Shown here piece after piece: positions 19,681 through 29,933 of a stretch of 64,000 nucleotides of DNA. Below the pieces are notes generated by a model that was not told the DNA's origin, did not search any database, and saw nothing but the letters and a program-made list of their open reading frames with translations. The DNA lies in NCBI RefSeq assembly GCF_000583875.1, contig NZ_CP006571.1:62001-126000 (forward strand), written 5' to 3'. How positions within the stretch are numbered: position 1 is the stretch's first letter; each line of letters begins with the position of its first letter. The position numbers and the translations under genes are program-made. This DNA comes from Chlamydia avium 10DC88. Lineage in GTDB: Bacteria > Chlamydiota > Chlamydiia > Chlamydiales > Chlamydiaceae.

Positions 19681-20613
19681 ATGAATTTTAAAAAAAAACT
19701 CTTCTTAACTGCCCTTGGAGGAATAGCGTTTACTCTAGTGGGATGTTGTTCTATAACAAATAAATTTTCTCATTCTTCCAAGACATATCTTCCTATCATT
19801 AATCATATTTTCAAGCTTTGTGATTTACATGAAGTAGATGCTTCTAATAAGAATTTAGTTGAAAGTATGCGACCACTGCTCATGACTAGAGAACAACGTC
19901 GGGATGGTATTTTTGATCCTTTAGTAGTTAAGGATGTTCATGCTTTGTATAATGATCTTTCGTTATTGGGGATGACTCAGGTTGTTCCAGCCCATGCAGC
20001 CACTTATGATTGTGCGGTAATTTTCGGGGGTCTTCTTCCTGCTATGCGTCAGCGTTTAGATTTTCTTATTCGTGAGTGGAATCGTGGCGTTCGTTTTCGA
20101 AAGATTATTTTTCTTTCTGAGGAGAGAGAACGCTATCCTGGAGTTGAAACTTTTGAGCAGTTTTATAATCCACAAAATAATCCTTTTCCTATAGATAAGT
20201 CTTGGCACTCCGAAGATTATTCTCTTCCTTCTTCAGAGAATGAAATTGCTAAATTTATTTGGTCACAAATGTTACTTCCTGCTTCATGGAGGGATTCTAC
20301 AGATGTTCAAGTTGAGTTTCTTGTTGCTGAGCCATCAGGAGATTTACCCTATACTACTCGTCACGATGCCTTGACGATATTTCGCAAGTATTGGGGAGAT
20401 TCGGAAGGACGTATTTTATTTGTAAGTAACCAACCTTTTGTGCCTTCAGATCGTGTGCGTATGGCTAAATATTTTACTAAGGATTGTGATATATCAGGCC
20501 CTGGATTTGGACAGGCTGTTTTAAAGCAGAATTGGGGTCCTAGGGTGTGTTTACATGCATTGGCTATTTGGGTAAATGAAACTGATGGCCGTCTTGAGCT
20601 GTCTCAGGAGTAG
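19681..20613 (+). CDS. Putative lipoprotein, conserved hypothetical
   Basis: The start at 19681 gives 310 residues beginning MNFKKKLFLTALGGIAFTLV, followed by a lipobox-like LVGC with Cys22. This predicts a signal-peptidase-II lipoprotein. The frame extends upstream to 19612, but that would bury the signal peptide. The mature part contains CAVIFGGLLPAMRQRLDFL and RILFVSNQPFVPSDRVR. The alternation of beta strands and helices loosely recalls DUF218/YdcF-type Rossmann proteins, but I would not assign that family. It overlaps the next gene and follows the effector-like gene by about 90 bp. Confidence 0.7.
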   Translation: MNFKKKLFLTALGGIAFTLVGCCSITNKFSHSSKTYLPIINHIFKLCDLHEVDASNKNLVESMRPLLMTREQRRDGIFDPLVVKDVHALYNDLSLLGMTQVVPAHAATYDCAVIFGGLLPAMRQRLDFLIREWNRGVRFRKIIFLSEERERYPGVETFEQFYNPQNNPFPIDKSWHSEDYSLPSSENEIAKFIWSQMLLPASWRDSTDVQVEFLVAEPSGDLPYTTRHDALTIFRKYWGDSEGRILFVSNQPFVPSDRVRMAKYFTKDCDISGPGFGQAVLKQNWGPRVCLHALAIWVNETDGRLELSQE

Positions 20614-20905
20614 TTCTTTGGATACAGAATATTGGATTTTGGAGGTGAAGGTTATCCCAAGATCTAAAGAGAATGCTTTAGCAGGATTTGAAAATGATAT
20701 GTTGAGAGTCCGTGTTACAGAAGCTCCTGAAAAAGGTAAAGCTAATGATGCTATCATTGCTTTGTTATCTAAGGAGCTTTCTCTTTCTAAACGTGATGTT
20801 ACGTTAATCTCAGGGAGTACTTCAAGGAAGAAGAAGTTTTTATTGCCTAAGGTTACGGAGTCCATTGTCTCACAATGGAAACGGGAATACTTTAAGCAGG
20901 ACTAG
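20576..20905 (+). CDS. DUF167 (YggU/UPF0235) family protein
   Basis: A small conserved protein of unknown function. The stretch VKVIPRSKENALAGFENDMLRVRVTEAPEKGKANDAIIALLSKEL carries the DUF167 hallmarks, especially the PxKGKAN loop, and KRDVTLISGSTSRKKKF fits the family end. The frame opens at ATG 20576, inside the preceding lipoprotein gene. An ATG at 20585 or a TTG at 20618 are alternative starts, so the first 15 or so residues are uncertain. It converges with the leftward substrate-binding protein gene, whose stop overlaps its 3' end. Confidence 0.82.
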   Translation: MKLMAVLSCLRSSSLDTEYWILEVKVIPRSKENALAGFENDMLRVRVTEAPEKGKANDAIIALLSKELSLSKRDVTLISGSTSRKKKFLLPKVTESIVSQWKREYFKQD

Positions 20906-21929
20906 ATAAAGCTTCTCCTTCTATTTTTTCAGTATTTTTCGCAGCGGTCTTTTTATCTTTGAAAATGATTGAACGGAACTGCTTGCGTTCTGTCTTATTA
21001 ATTTTTAATCCCAAGCGACGGATGATCTCTTCGTTAAACATGGTTGTTTGAGGAAGGGGCTCGGTAGTAATTTTCTTTAATCCTTCGAGATTGGAGTCAC
21101 AATTGAGAAGATAGCTAATCATCTGTCCTATTTGTTTCCCTGATTTTTTAAAATCCACGCCACAAGCGACACAAGCGCCTTCAGTAACTAAAGATAGGTC
21201 ATCTGTAATAACAGGAATTTTTTCTTTTATAATATCTTCAATTACAGCAGTACCTTGTTCATAGGATAGAGATGAAAACGGTAAGAAAATTGCTGAGGGA
21301 CGTTTTTCAATTGCTTGCTGGATACGTGCCTTAAAGTTTGTGGCTGTTATAGGAATAGATGTTACGGAAACTCCCGAAGCACTAAGTTTTTTTGTAATTT
21401 CTTGTTGTAAAGTTGAAGGATAAGGTTCTACGGGATTTAGATAAATGAGTGCCTCTGTATTGGTACGTACAGCTTGTATAGCGAAGCAGCATTGATCAAT
21501 ATCTAGAGTATCATTAATTCCATAAGTATTTGCTTGATTTTTTGGGAATGATAAGGTTTCTCCATCAGGAACAGCTGCATAAATGATAGGTTTTTTTGTT
21601 TCAATTTGACTCATAACTCTTGTTGCTATGGAGCCTAAGGTTACAATAGCTACAACATTATGATCATTATGAAGTGTGCGAGCAAGCTTCTTAGCTGTTA
21701 CTACACTATCTTCGGCGTTTACAATGCATATTTCTGGAGATTGTTCCAGAGTTTTTAGTACTTCAATGCAACTTTGAGAGCAATCTTCTAGTAAGGAATG
21801 AGAAAAAGAAAGAAATACTGCTATTTTTGGAGATATTTTTTCAGTATTAGGCGAAGACATTACAACAGCTATGAAGGAGCCGATGATGGAAAGAGAAAAG
21901 AAGTATCGAGTTATTTTATAAGAAATCAT
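20892..21929 (-). CDS. ABC transporter substrate-binding-like protein
   Basis: A 345-residue exported protein with a basic, hydrophobic N-terminus ([16 protein letters not shown]). Its body resembles the ABC_sub_bind family (PF04392, type I periplasmic-binding fold), with [29 protein letters not shown] and [19 protein letters not shown] as landmarks. Relatives bind small ligands such as amino acids, but the ligand is unknown here and no permease or ATPase gene is adjacent. Its start overlaps the dapL stop by 4 bp, so the two are cotranscribed. It could be a solute sensor rather than a transporter component. Confidence 0.75.
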   Translation of the reverse strand: MISYKITRYFFSLSIIGSFIAVVMSSPNTEKISPKIAVFLSFSHSLLEDCSQSCIEVLKTLEQSPEICIVNAEDSVVTAKKLARTLHNDHNVVAIVTLGSIATRVMSQIETKKPIIYAAVPDGETLSFPKNQANTYGINDTLDIDQCCFAIQAVRTNTEALIYLNPVEPYPSTLQQEITKKLSASGVSVTSIPITATNFKARIQQAIEKRPSAIFLPFSSLSYEQGTAVIEDIIKEKIPVITDDLSLVTEGACVACGVDFKKSGKQIGQMISYLLNCDSNLEGLKKITTEPLPQTTMFNEEIIRRLGLKINKTERKQFRSIIFKDKKTAAKNTEKIEGEALSSPA

Positions 21930-23122
21930 GATGACAGCACCATTCTATCACAGATGGGTGATTGACTTAATCGTTGGCAAGCAAGAAGAATATCTTCTGT
22001 TTTCCCTAAAGCAGAAAACCGCATGTAACCTTGCCCGCATGACCCAAAACCTATTCCAGGAGTGATAGCAATATGATACTGGTGTAAGAAAAAGTCAAAA
22101 ACATCTTCGTCAGAAATTCCATTTGGAATTTCTACCCATAAATAAGGAGCGTGCTGACCACCATATACAGTAAGTCCTGCTTTTTGTAGACTTTCATATA
22201 AAAGAGCACTGTTTTGACGATAATAAGAGAGAGCTTCTATATCGGGGAATAGAGAAAGCCCAGTAATTGCAGCTTCCTGTACGGGCAAAGATGCTCCATT
22301 AAATGTTGTGCACAAGAGACGTTGCCAGTCATGTATAACGTTGAATCCATTAGCATAGGTAAGCTGTTCAGGAACAACGTTCCATCCTAGACGCACTCCG
22401 GAAAATCCTAAGGATTTCGAGAAAGAATTGACTTCTATAGAACAAAAACGTGCTTCAGGAATTTCAAAAATACTTCTGGGTAAAGAAGGATCAGAAATAA
22501 AAGCACTGTAAGCAGCATCAAAAATAATAATACTTCCCTGGTGATTAGCATAATTCACGAGTTGACGTAATTGTTCTTTTGTTAAGACAGTCCCTGTAGG
22601 ATTGTTAGGGGAACAGAGACAGAAAACATCAATAGTTTCTCCATGAGGAATTTGAGGGAAGAAATGAGTTTGTTTCGTACAAGGCAACCTTAGGATTTTC
22701 CTTGCTCCAACTAATTGGGCTGCATCACTATATACAGGATACGAGGGATCTTGAATTGCCAGAGTTTTCCCAGGACCAAATAAAGCAAGCAAACGAAAAA
22801 TATCAGTTTTAGCTCCGTCAGAAATAAACACTTCCTTAGGAGAGATAGAATCATGATATATAACATGAGCAATTTTTTCTCTTAATGGTGACAGCCCTAG
22901 TTCAGATCCATAACCAGAGTATGTTTCAGGATTCCCTAATTTGTTTATAGATTGTGTAAAAGCATGTATGACTGAGTGGTGGAGGGGCTGCGTTGTATTC
23001 CCTATGGAAAGATCAATAATAGATGCATGAGGATGGTGTTGCTGGAAAGCATGGATTTTCTGGCGAATACTAGAAAAAAGATAATGTTCTTCTAGACGAG
23101 AAAAATTAGTGTTCCTGTCCAT
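21926..23122 (-). CDS. dapL: LL-diaminopimelate aminotransferase
   Basis: DapL converts tetrahydrodipicolinate directly to LL-DAP and gives chlamydiae a short route to meso-DAP together with DapF. The 398-residue product is a fold-type I PLP enzyme. The PLP lysine lies in [31 protein letters not shown] is the conserved Asn-Pro region, and [16 protein letters not shown] is near the N-terminus. The length is close to that of the characterised chlamydial enzyme. A 500-bp intergenic region precedes it. Together with dapF at the left end, this window encodes two consecutive steps of the pathway. Confidence 0.92.
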   Translation of the reverse strand: MDRNTNFSRLEEHYLFSSIRQKIHAFQQHHPHASIIDLSIGNTTQPLHHSVIHAFTQSINKLGNPETYSGYGSELGLSPLREKIAHVIYHDSISPKEVFISDGAKTDIFRLLALFGPGKTLAIQDPSYPVYSDAAQLVGARKILRLPCTKQTHFFPQIPHGETIDVFCLCSPNNPTGTVLTKEQLRQLVNYANHQGSIIIFDAAYSAFISDPSLPRSIFEIPEARFCSIEVNSFSKSLGFSGVRLGWNVVPEQLTYANGFNVIHDWQRLLCTTFNGASLPVQEAAITGLSLFPDIEALSYYRQNSALLYESLQKAGLTVYGGQHAPYLWVEIPNGISDEDVFDFFLHQYHIAITPGIGFGSCGQGYMRFSALGKTEDILLACQRLSQSPICDRMVLSS

Positions 23123-23622
23123 TTTTTTGTATTTTTATCGTTGAGTACATTGAGAACATCTTAGAAAAGACATTGTTTTTTTTGTATACCTTTTCTATTT
23201 TTCCCTAATATTCTTTCTAGGTTATAAAAGGCTGCAGAGGGTAGGGAATCCTATATCTTCAGAAAAACTCCCATCCAGTTCACTGGAAATACTGGATGGG
23301 AAAGGAAATGCTTTTTTGCAACTTATGGACACTAGTTGCATCTTTAGGAGAAAGGGTAGGAATAGGTAGGAGTTTTTGTACTATAAGTATTCCAAACTCA
23401 TATGTTCTTCTTATAATTATTTTGTAATTTTTGTCATATCTTTTTATTAATTTATTCTGTTTTTCAAGTTATTTTATTTTTAAAGCTAATTATTGCATGT
23501 ATTAATTAAATGAATTTATAGGAAGTCACCTGGGGTTTCCCATAGGGAATTTATAGAATTTTTTATAAATGTATAGTTCGGTTGCGAAATAAATCATTTC
23601 TCTTCTATAGATTGCGGATATC
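23123..23622. other. Intergenic region with two hairpins
   Basis: These 500 bp separate divergent genes and contain no convincing reading frame. A 10-bp perfect stem (CCCATCCAGT) lies at 23270-23300, followed on the complement by AGTTTTTCT, an intrinsic-terminator pattern. A second 7-bp stem (TGCAACT) lies at 23317-23340. The remainder is very AT-rich, with several possible promoter boxes. Neither flanking gene needs a terminator here. Confidence 0.5.
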
Positions 23623-24855
23623 ATGGGAAAACTATTCTGTTACATTTACTATTTATGTAGCTTAGTATTACTGAGTTATGTTTTTTGTTATTCTTCTATC
23701 GATGCCCGGGAGAACAGGTGTTTAGATTGTAAGAATTTCAATAAAGGAGTGTCTTGCACGGATCAGTTGCCTGATAACATCCAGGGGTCGGAAAATAGTT
23801 GTTATCTCACGGGATATGTTCAAGCTCTTGTGGATATGCATTTCGTAGATAGCGGGACTCAGGTAGTTGTTCAGGACGGTGTTGCCTATCTTTTTTCTCT
23901 CCCTGTGGAGGCATCGCTATCTTCAGCTATTGTTTCATTCGTTAAGGATTTGCCATTTATTTCCTCCATTATTATTTGTGATTCCTCTTATCAGGATTAT
24001 CAACACATGGCATATCGAGATCCCTGTCCTTTGCCAAAACATAGGGCTTTAGGAACCGCGATAATTTGTGGGAAGGAGGGAGTATGGCTTCCACAGAATA
24101 CTATTCTTTTTGCTCCATTGATTGCGGATCCACGTCAAGTAACTAATAGTGCAGGAATTCGTTTTAATGAAAAGGTGATTGGGAATCGTGTAGGATCTGC
24201 AATTTTTGGTGGGGATTTTATTATTCTACGTTTATTCGATATTTCGCGTTTTCATGCAGATATGGATATTGGATTGCAAGGTGGTGTATTTTCGGTTTTT
24301 GATTTAGACCATCCCGAAGCATGTATGGTGAATTCAGATTTTTTTGTTGCTGGCTTAATAGGATGGGCTGTGGATAGATGGAGCTTTCGTTTCCGTCTTT
24401 GGCATCTTTCTTCACATTTAGGAGATGAATTTCTTTTAGCTCATCCAAATTTCCCTAGGTTTAATCTTAGTGATGAGGGTATCGACCTTTTTGCTTCTTT
24501 ACGTTATAACCCACAAATTCGTCTATACGGAGGATTGGGTTATATTGTTAGTAGGGATCTAACATTTCCTGAACGCCCCCTATACGTTGAAGCAGGGGTG
24601 GAATTACGTCCTTTTGGATTGCATGAGGACAATTTATATGCTCAACCAATTTTCGCTATGCATTTTCGTTTTTGGGAAGAACAACGTTTTGGAATAGATC
24701 AGACTTATATTCTTGGTATGGAATGGTCAAAATTTCGTGACATTGGGCGGAAAATTCGTGCGTTTGTTGAGTATCACCAAGGATTCTCTAAGGAAGGACA
24801 GTTCGTCCGCGAACCTTGTAATTACTACGGATTTCGTTTGAGTTACGGTTTTTAA
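23623..24855 (+). CDS. DUF1207-like outer membrane beta-barrel protein
   Basis: The 410-residue product starts with a hydrophobic signal segment (IYYLCSLVLLSYVFCYSS). A Cys-containing region follows, with CLDCKNF and SCYLTGYVQALVDMHF. From about residue 160 the sequence alternates in the way of a beta-barrel and includes LFAPLIADPRQVTNSAGIRF, a DUF1207-type landmark. It ends in RLSYGF, and a C-terminal Phe is typical of outer membrane barrels. Function is unknown. It stands alone and rightward, and converges with the leftward LOG-like gene with a gap of 5 bp. The long AT-rich upstream region probably holds its promoter. Confidence 0.72.
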   Translation: MGKLFCYIYYLCSLVLLSYVFCYSSIDARENRCLDCKNFNKGVSCTDQLPDNIQGSENSCYLTGYVQALVDMHFVDSGTQVVVQDGVAYLFSLPVEASLSSAIVSFVKDLPFISSIIICDSSYQDYQHMAYRDPCPLPKHRALGTAIICGKEGVWLPQNTILFAPLIADPRQVTNSAGIRFNEKVIGNRVGSAIFGGDFIILRLFDISRFHADMDIGLQGGVFSVFDLDHPEACMVNSDFFVAGLIGWAVDRWSFRFRLWHLSSHLGDEFLLAHPNFPRFNLSDEGIDLFASLRYNPQIRLYGGLGYIVSRDLTFPERPLYVEAGVELRPFGLHEDNLYAQPIFAMHFRFWEEQRFGIDQTYILGMEWSKFRDIGRKIRAFVEYHQGFSKEGQFVREPCNYYGFRLSYGF

Positions 24856-24860
24856 GTTAT

Positions 24861-26938
24861 TTAAACGATAACAAATCCATTAGGGAAGGAGGGATAATCT
24901 GGACCTATAGGTAGAGTGTTTGTCATATACTTTCGGAAAATTTCTATCCCTTGTTGAGGAGAAGAAATACAAAAGATACAATTGCTTACCCATTCAGATC
25001 CTCGGTTGGTTCCTAACCGGCAATTACTGCGGTAAATAGGAGTGATTTTTTCTTTCCAATAATCTGCAGAACCAAGAAGGAAGACAGGAACAGGAGGCTT
25101 TTTCCCTGTTTTTATGCTAATTAGTTCTAAGGCAAATTCAAAATCTGTCCCCAATCCTCCAGTTACGAATATAGCTAAGTCTACGTGAAAGTGTTCTTGA
25201 CGTTGAATGAGAGCAGAGAGACGGTAGGTCATTTTTGCCTGAACTGCACGGTTAGGTTGTTGTTGAGTAGAGGAAGATTCAAAATCTATTGTGTTCCCAC
25301 AGGAAAGTATTTGAAGTTCTTGAGCTACTTCGTTGCCAATGGCCATAGCTCCCGGACCTCCCCCTGTCATAATAGCTAGGGGAGTACCTAGAGGAAATCC
25401 AGGAGGAGAGTAAGTTTGCATTAGGTTTTTTAATCCTTGTAAAAGAATTAGTAGGTCTTGTTTATAGCCTTCAGAAATAAGGCAAGAACCATGAATACCG
25501 ACAAAATATGCCGAACAAAATTCCTGAATGCGTTTTATGGGAACAAACATTCCTGAATCTTTTCCTCGACGTTTTACATACTGTAAAACTTGATTTGATT
25601 TTGTATCTGCCCAAAATACAGAGATTCCTGCAAAGTATAAATCCATCAATAAAGAACGGTCATTATCAGAGAAATATTCTCCGTAAGAATAGGAGGGAAT
25701 TTGAAAGTAGATGTGTTTGAGACAAAAGTTTACATAGTAAGAGAGGAGCATGCCTTTTAGGGAGGACGAAGGGAAGTACCTAGAGAAAAGCACGCCTTGG
25801 CTGGTAATGTGTCCTGTTTCCATAGCTTTAAGGAAAGGGAAACAGGGTTGTGCCTCTACATATGTTTCTAGGTTTTTTGGTGGAGAGTCGTGGTCATAGA
25901 ATGCATCTTCTGATCCTACAATCCAGGAATCTGCAGATAGATGGAGAATTTCACTTCCTTTAGAGATGAAGGTAGCTGCTTTTTCTTTTTTCCCGGTAGG
26001 GTTTTGAAAATATCAAAAATACAGGCATCAGATTCTAGGGATGACTGTAATAGATCTCGATAGCAAAAGAAAGAGTGTTCTTTATAGGGTTCTATGGTAA
26101 AGAATTCCAAAGGGATTTTTTCTATAGGAGAAGCACTATCTCCATATAGTTCATAAATATCCCCAGATTCTTTTGTTGTTGGTTCTAAAATATTTGCTGC
26201 TGTATGAGTGACCCCTGGGGGTAGGAGGTTATTTACGACTCGAGCAAAGACAGTACGGACGTATAATGGTTCTGTTTTTATAAGTAAGATACGGTTATTT
26301 ATCAGATTTTTTTCTTTATCTACCTTATGTTGGTATAAGGAAAGGAAATTACGTATTCTTAAATTGGGCTGGCCTAGAGCTTTCCCTACTAGGGGGAGAA
26401 GTCCATAAATTTTATGATCGTATTGGATAACTCCTGGAAGAGTAGGAAGGAAGACCACGAGACGATCATCGATAATATCTAGAGAGATCAGGTGCTCTAA
26501 TTTTTCCCCGAAACAGAGTAAAGGGGACCCTTGATGATCTGTATGTTTGAGCATTCTTTCTAGGTATTTTATAGAACGTACTAACCTGCGATCATCGGCA
26601 GCAAAGAGTTTCGCGACGTAATCTCCGGGTGATAGTAGGGTGAGCATAACAGAGGCAATAGGATCATGACTACTGAGATTCAAAGAAACACGGGCACGTC
26701 GTTGTGTCTTGCTTAAATCAATTTCAATGGCTTTGGCATCTACCCCGAGTTGTGCTAGAGAACTTTTTAAGTTGAGTTGTAAGCAATGCTTAGGTAAACG
26801 AAATCCCAAGAAGTACTCAGGGATATTTAGGATTTCTATTTCTCCTTCATAGATAGTAGGAGAGATCATACGGAGGGGAGAAGTAAGGTAGCCATCAGGA
26901 GAAATAGCATCGTGGTTTCTATGAAATAGATGATTCAT
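24861..26938 (-). pseudogene. LOG-like Rossmann-fold protein gene, interrupted by a frameshift
   Basis: Two leftward frames form one gene. The upstream part (26938 to 25916, 340 codons) has no family I recognise. The downstream part (25823 to 24861) contains TGGGPGAMAIGNEVA and FVTGGLGTDFEFALELISIKTGK, like the LOG/lysine-decarboxylase-like nucleotide-binding family. In its PGGxGTxxE signature Pro is replaced by Thr and the catalytic Glu context is altered. The frames join at an A6 tract (25986-25991). Adding one A continues the reading as GKKEKAATFISKGSEILHLS and on through SWIVGSEDAFYDHDS into the second frame, giving about 692 residues. So this is a single gene with a one-base loss, a polymorphic tract or an assembly error. 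Confidence 0.82.
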
Positions 26939-27067
26939 GCTTTAAAGGTGGTTTTGTAGTCAGAAGGCTTTGTTTTAAATAAAAAAGGTTTTTAAGAAAA
27001 CGGAAAGAAATATCTTTGCGATTGAGAATTATTTTTCTCTGCATACAATGGAGGGTTTTTAACAGGG

Positions 27068-27946
27068 ATGGAAAATATGCGAATTCCGAGAAGCGTTGGT
27101 ACACACGACGGTTCTTTTCATGCTGACGAGGTTACAGCATGTGCGTTGCTTATTTTGTTCAATCTTATTGATGAAGACAAAGTTGTCCGTACGCGAAGTC
27201 CAGAGAAACTTGCAGAATGTGAGTATGTTTGTGATGTCGGAGGCGTCTATTCTATAGAAGATAAAAGATTTGATCATCATCAAGTTTCTTACGAAGGTCC
27301 TTGGAGTAGCGCAGGGATGATTTTAGATTATCTTAAGAGATTAGAGTTAATTGATACAGAAGAATACCAATTTCTGAATCATTCTTTAATTCATGGTATC
27401 GATGAGCAAGATAATGGGCGATTTTTTTCTAAAGAAGGCTTTTGTTCTTTTTCCGATATTATTAAAATCTACAACTCTGAAGAAGGGAAGGATTCTTCAG
27501 ATGCGGATTTTTTTTTCGCTTTAAGATTTGCTCTAGATTTGCTTAAGCGTTTGAGGAGTAAATTTCGTTATGACCGTATGTGTAGAGATGCTGTACGTTC
27601 TGCTATGGAAAAAGACGACTTTTGCTTGTACTTTGATCGTCCTTTAGCATGGCAAGAAAATTTCTTTTTCCTAGGGGGAGAGAACCATCCTGCAGCTTTT
27701 GTATGTTTTCCTACATGTGGTCAGTGGATACTTCGTGGAATTCCTCCCACTTTGGAAAGACGTATGGAAGTTCGCGTGCCCTTTCCAGAGAGTTGGGCAG
27801 GATTATTAGGAAAAGAGCTAGAAGAAGTAAGTGGGCTTCCGGGGGCAATTTTTTGCCATAAAGGTTTATTCTTATCTGTTTGGGATAGTCAAGACCATTG
27901 CCGGCGTGCTTTACAATGGGTATTGGAACATCGGGGATTAGTATGA
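27068..27946 (+). CDS. MYG1/GAMP family (UPF0160) DHH-type phosphoesterase
   Basis: The 292-residue product has the family's metal-binding motifs: VGTHDGSFHADEVTACALL near the N-terminus, CDVGGVYSIEDKRFDHHQ around residue 60 and IHGIDEQDNGR near residue 120. MYG1 relatives are DHH-like nucleases; the human protein is a mitochondrial and nuclear RNA exonuclease. The bacterial role is unproven. It overlaps the HIT gene start by 4 bp (ATGA), so the two are cotranslated. Its start is 129 bp from the divergent LOG-like gene and is preceded by AGGG. Confidence 0.87.
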   Translation: MENMRIPRSVGTHDGSFHADEVTACALLILFNLIDEDKVVRTRSPEKLAECEYVCDVGGVYSIEDKRFDHHQVSYEGPWSSAGMILDYLKRLELIDTEEYQFLNHSLIHGIDEQDNGRFFSKEGFCSFSDIIKIYNSEEGKDSSDADFFFALRFALDLLKRLRSKFRYDRMCRDAVRSAMEKDDFCLYFDRPLAWQENFFFLGGENHPAAFVCFPTCGQWILRGIPPTLERRMEVRVPFPESWAGLLGKELEEVSGLPGAIFCHKGLFLSVWDSQDHCRRALQWVLEHRGLV

Positions 27947-28275
27947 CCATTTTTGAAAAGATCATTGCAGGTACTGTTGAATGTGATAAGGTATTTGAAA
28001 ATGAAAACTTTATTGTGATTAAAGATCTCTTTCCTCAAGCAGCTGTTCATTTATTGATCATTCCCAAAAAACATATTAAGAGATTACAAGATATGCAAGA
28101 GGATGACTTTACTTTGCTTGCTGAGGCAGGAAGGATTATTCAGCAATTAGCTGAAGAATTTTCCATTGCTGATGGGTATCGTGTTGTGATTAATAATGGT
28201 ATCGAAGGAGGGCAGAGCGTATTCCATTTACATATTCATCTTTTAGGAGGAAGTTCCTTAGGGGCTATAGCATAG
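27943..28275 (+). CDS. HIT family nucleotide-binding protein
   Basis: The start at 27943 (MTIFEKII) gives 110 residues, the normal size of an Hint-type histidine triad protein. The catalytic triad is read as VFHLHIHLLGG (HxHxH). Other family landmarks are LIIPKKHIKRLQDM and RVVINNGIEGGQSV. HIT proteins hydrolyse phosphoramidate and nucleotidyl bonds on purine mononucleotides. The ATG overlaps the stop of the MYG1-type gene. The frame opens upstream at 27898, but the additional residues are not family-like. Confidence 0.93.
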   Translation: MTIFEKIIAGTVECDKVFENENFIVIKDLFPQAAVHLLIIPKKHIKRLQDMQEDDFTLLAEAGRIIQQLAEEFSIADGYRVVINNGIEGGQSVFHLHIHLLGGSSLGAIA

Positions 28276-28301
28276 TTTTTTTATGTTTTTATAGTCCTGT
28301 T

Positions 28302-29933
28302 GTGCAGGGATCGGATTCTTTGCGACAGCAGTTACTAATTCGGAATTTTTCTGTAGCTATACAAGAAGCCAAAGGATTATTGTCTTCCTCAGACTATTCT
28401 CTTGATCAAGCACGGTTAGCTTTACGAGTTTTGGTTCAGGGAAAAGAGTATTCCTCTTGGCGTAGTTCGTTTATTGGTTGTCAACAGCGCTATCCTCAAT
28501 TATCTCGGGATCGTGATGTTCTGGAAGATTTTGCTCAACAGATTCTTATTGATGGCATTCGTCATCCTTCCATGACAGTACGTGCTTTAAGTGTATTGGC
28601 TATGGGATTAGCTCGAGATTTCCGTTTAACGCCTTGGATTGTTTCTAGTCTTTATGATGATAGTGTTATTGTTCGTACACTAGCTTTACAGGTTGCATTG
28701 CATTATGGATCTAAGGATTTAAAAGATGCTGTTTCTTATGTAGCACGCTATGATGATGCCATGCAGGTACGTATTATGGCATATCATGTTGCTGCTATGC
28801 TGGATATAGAGGAATTATTTCCTTATCTTCAGGAACAGTCCAAGAATTCTCTTATTGATGGAGAAGAACGTCGTGCTGCTTGGCAGGCTTCTTTACGGTT
28901 TCCTTCACAGAAAATCATGCTAACAACTGTACAAAGTGATATCGATCATGCAGTATTTGCATGTAAACTTTTTCTTGAAGGTAAAGAGGAGTGCGAAGAA
29001 AGCACTTTGCAAAATCTTTTAGCTATTCCTTATCCTGAAGTTCAGGAAATGGCTCTTCGTATTGTATTGTCTTGTGGAAGGGATATGAGTTGTTCTTCTC
29101 CATATATTGCTTCTCAAGTACGTAATATTGCAGTGAATTCCCCCATACCAAAAGTAAGTTTACAAGCTGCAGCTATCTTATATCTTCAAGGAGATCCTTT
29201 AGGTGAGGAGCTTTTAACCACAGGATTGCTATCTCCATATGCATCTATTTGTGAAGCAGCTTCTGCATCTATATGTTCTTTAGGAATTCGAGGGAAGGAG
29301 TTGGCTAATAAGTATCTTGACACTGTGGTTTCTAGGAAAGCTGCTGCTAATTTAGCTATTTTACTTCTTGTAAGTCGAGAGAATGTGGAAAAAGCAGGAG
29401 ACGTGATTGCTGATTTTATTTCTGATCCAGAGATATGTTGGGCAGTGGAACATTTTCTTTTTGATTCTCCCTGGTTAATACAGGCATCTCCTCCAGGATA
29501 TGCTGATATGGTGAAAAGTGAAATCGTAAGAAAGTTAATTCGTTTACTATCGGTAGCCCGATATAGCAAGGTTAAACAAGTAACTCGAGATTTTTTTGCC
29601 GAAAGGCAACACCAGGGCTGGAGTTTTTTCTCTGGTCTCTTTTGGGAAGAGGGGGACGAATATACCCCAGATACTTGGAGCTTGGATGAGAATTTTGCTA
29701 CGCAATTAGAAGCAACGCTTTCTGTGTTGTGTAGGGAAAAAACATCATCTTCTTTGCAAAAAGCCATAGGTTTATATCCTAAAAGTAGTTGGCAAGATAA
29801 GCTAACTATTTTAGAAGCCATTGCTTTTTCAGAGAATTTGAATGCAATTGATTTCCTTATAGATTGTTGTTATTTTGAGACCCCCTCACTACGGTCTGCA
29901 GCTGCGGGGGCATTGCTTGCTTTATTTAAGTAA
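28302..29933 (+). CDS. HEAT-like repeat protein
   Basis: A 543-residue, almost entirely helical protein that starts with GTG. Repeated segments such as SMTVRALSVLAMGLA, SVIVRTLALQVALHYG and MQVRIMAYHVAAML, spaced about 30-37 residues apart, look like HEAT/PBS-lyase repeats. The same pattern reappears at the C-terminus in TPSLRSAAAGALLALF. Such solenoids usually mediate protein binding. No catalytic motif, signal peptide or membrane segment is seen. It lies 26 bp after the HIT gene, with no strong Shine-Dalgarno, and probably belongs to the same transcript. A role cannot be assigned. Confidence 0.8.
   Translation: MQGSDSLRQQLLIRNFSVAIQEAKGLLSSSDYSLDQARLALRVLVQGKEYSSWRSSFIGCQQRYPQLSRDRDVLEDFAQQILIDGIRHPSMTVRALSVLAMGLARDFRLTPWIVSSLYDDSVIVRTLALQVALHYGSKDLKDAVSYVARYDDAMQVRIMAYHVAAMLDIEELFPYLQEQSKNSLIDGEERRAAWQASLRFPSQKIMLTTVQSDIDHAVFACKLFLEGKEECEESTLQNLLAIPYPEVQEMALRIVLSCGRDMSCSSPYIASQVRNIAVNSPIPKVSLQAAAILYLQGDPLGEELLTTGLLSPYASICEAASASICSLGIRGKELANKYLDTVVSRKAAANLAILLLVSRENVEKAGDVIADFISDPEICWAVEHFLFDSPWLIQASPPGYADMVKSEIVRKLIRLLSVARYSKVKQVTRDFFAERQHQGWSFFSGLFWEEGDEYTPDTWSLDENFATQLEATLSVLCREKTSSSLQKAIGLYPKSSWQDKLTILEAIAFSENLNAIDFLIDCCYFETPSLRSAAAGALLALFK

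Noticed and set aside
29186..29821. 211-residue frame opposite the HEAT-repeat gene
   Set aside because: It lies wholly inside the well supported HEAT-repeat gene on the other strand, its product is Ser/Lys-rich without family features, and it has no ribosome site.
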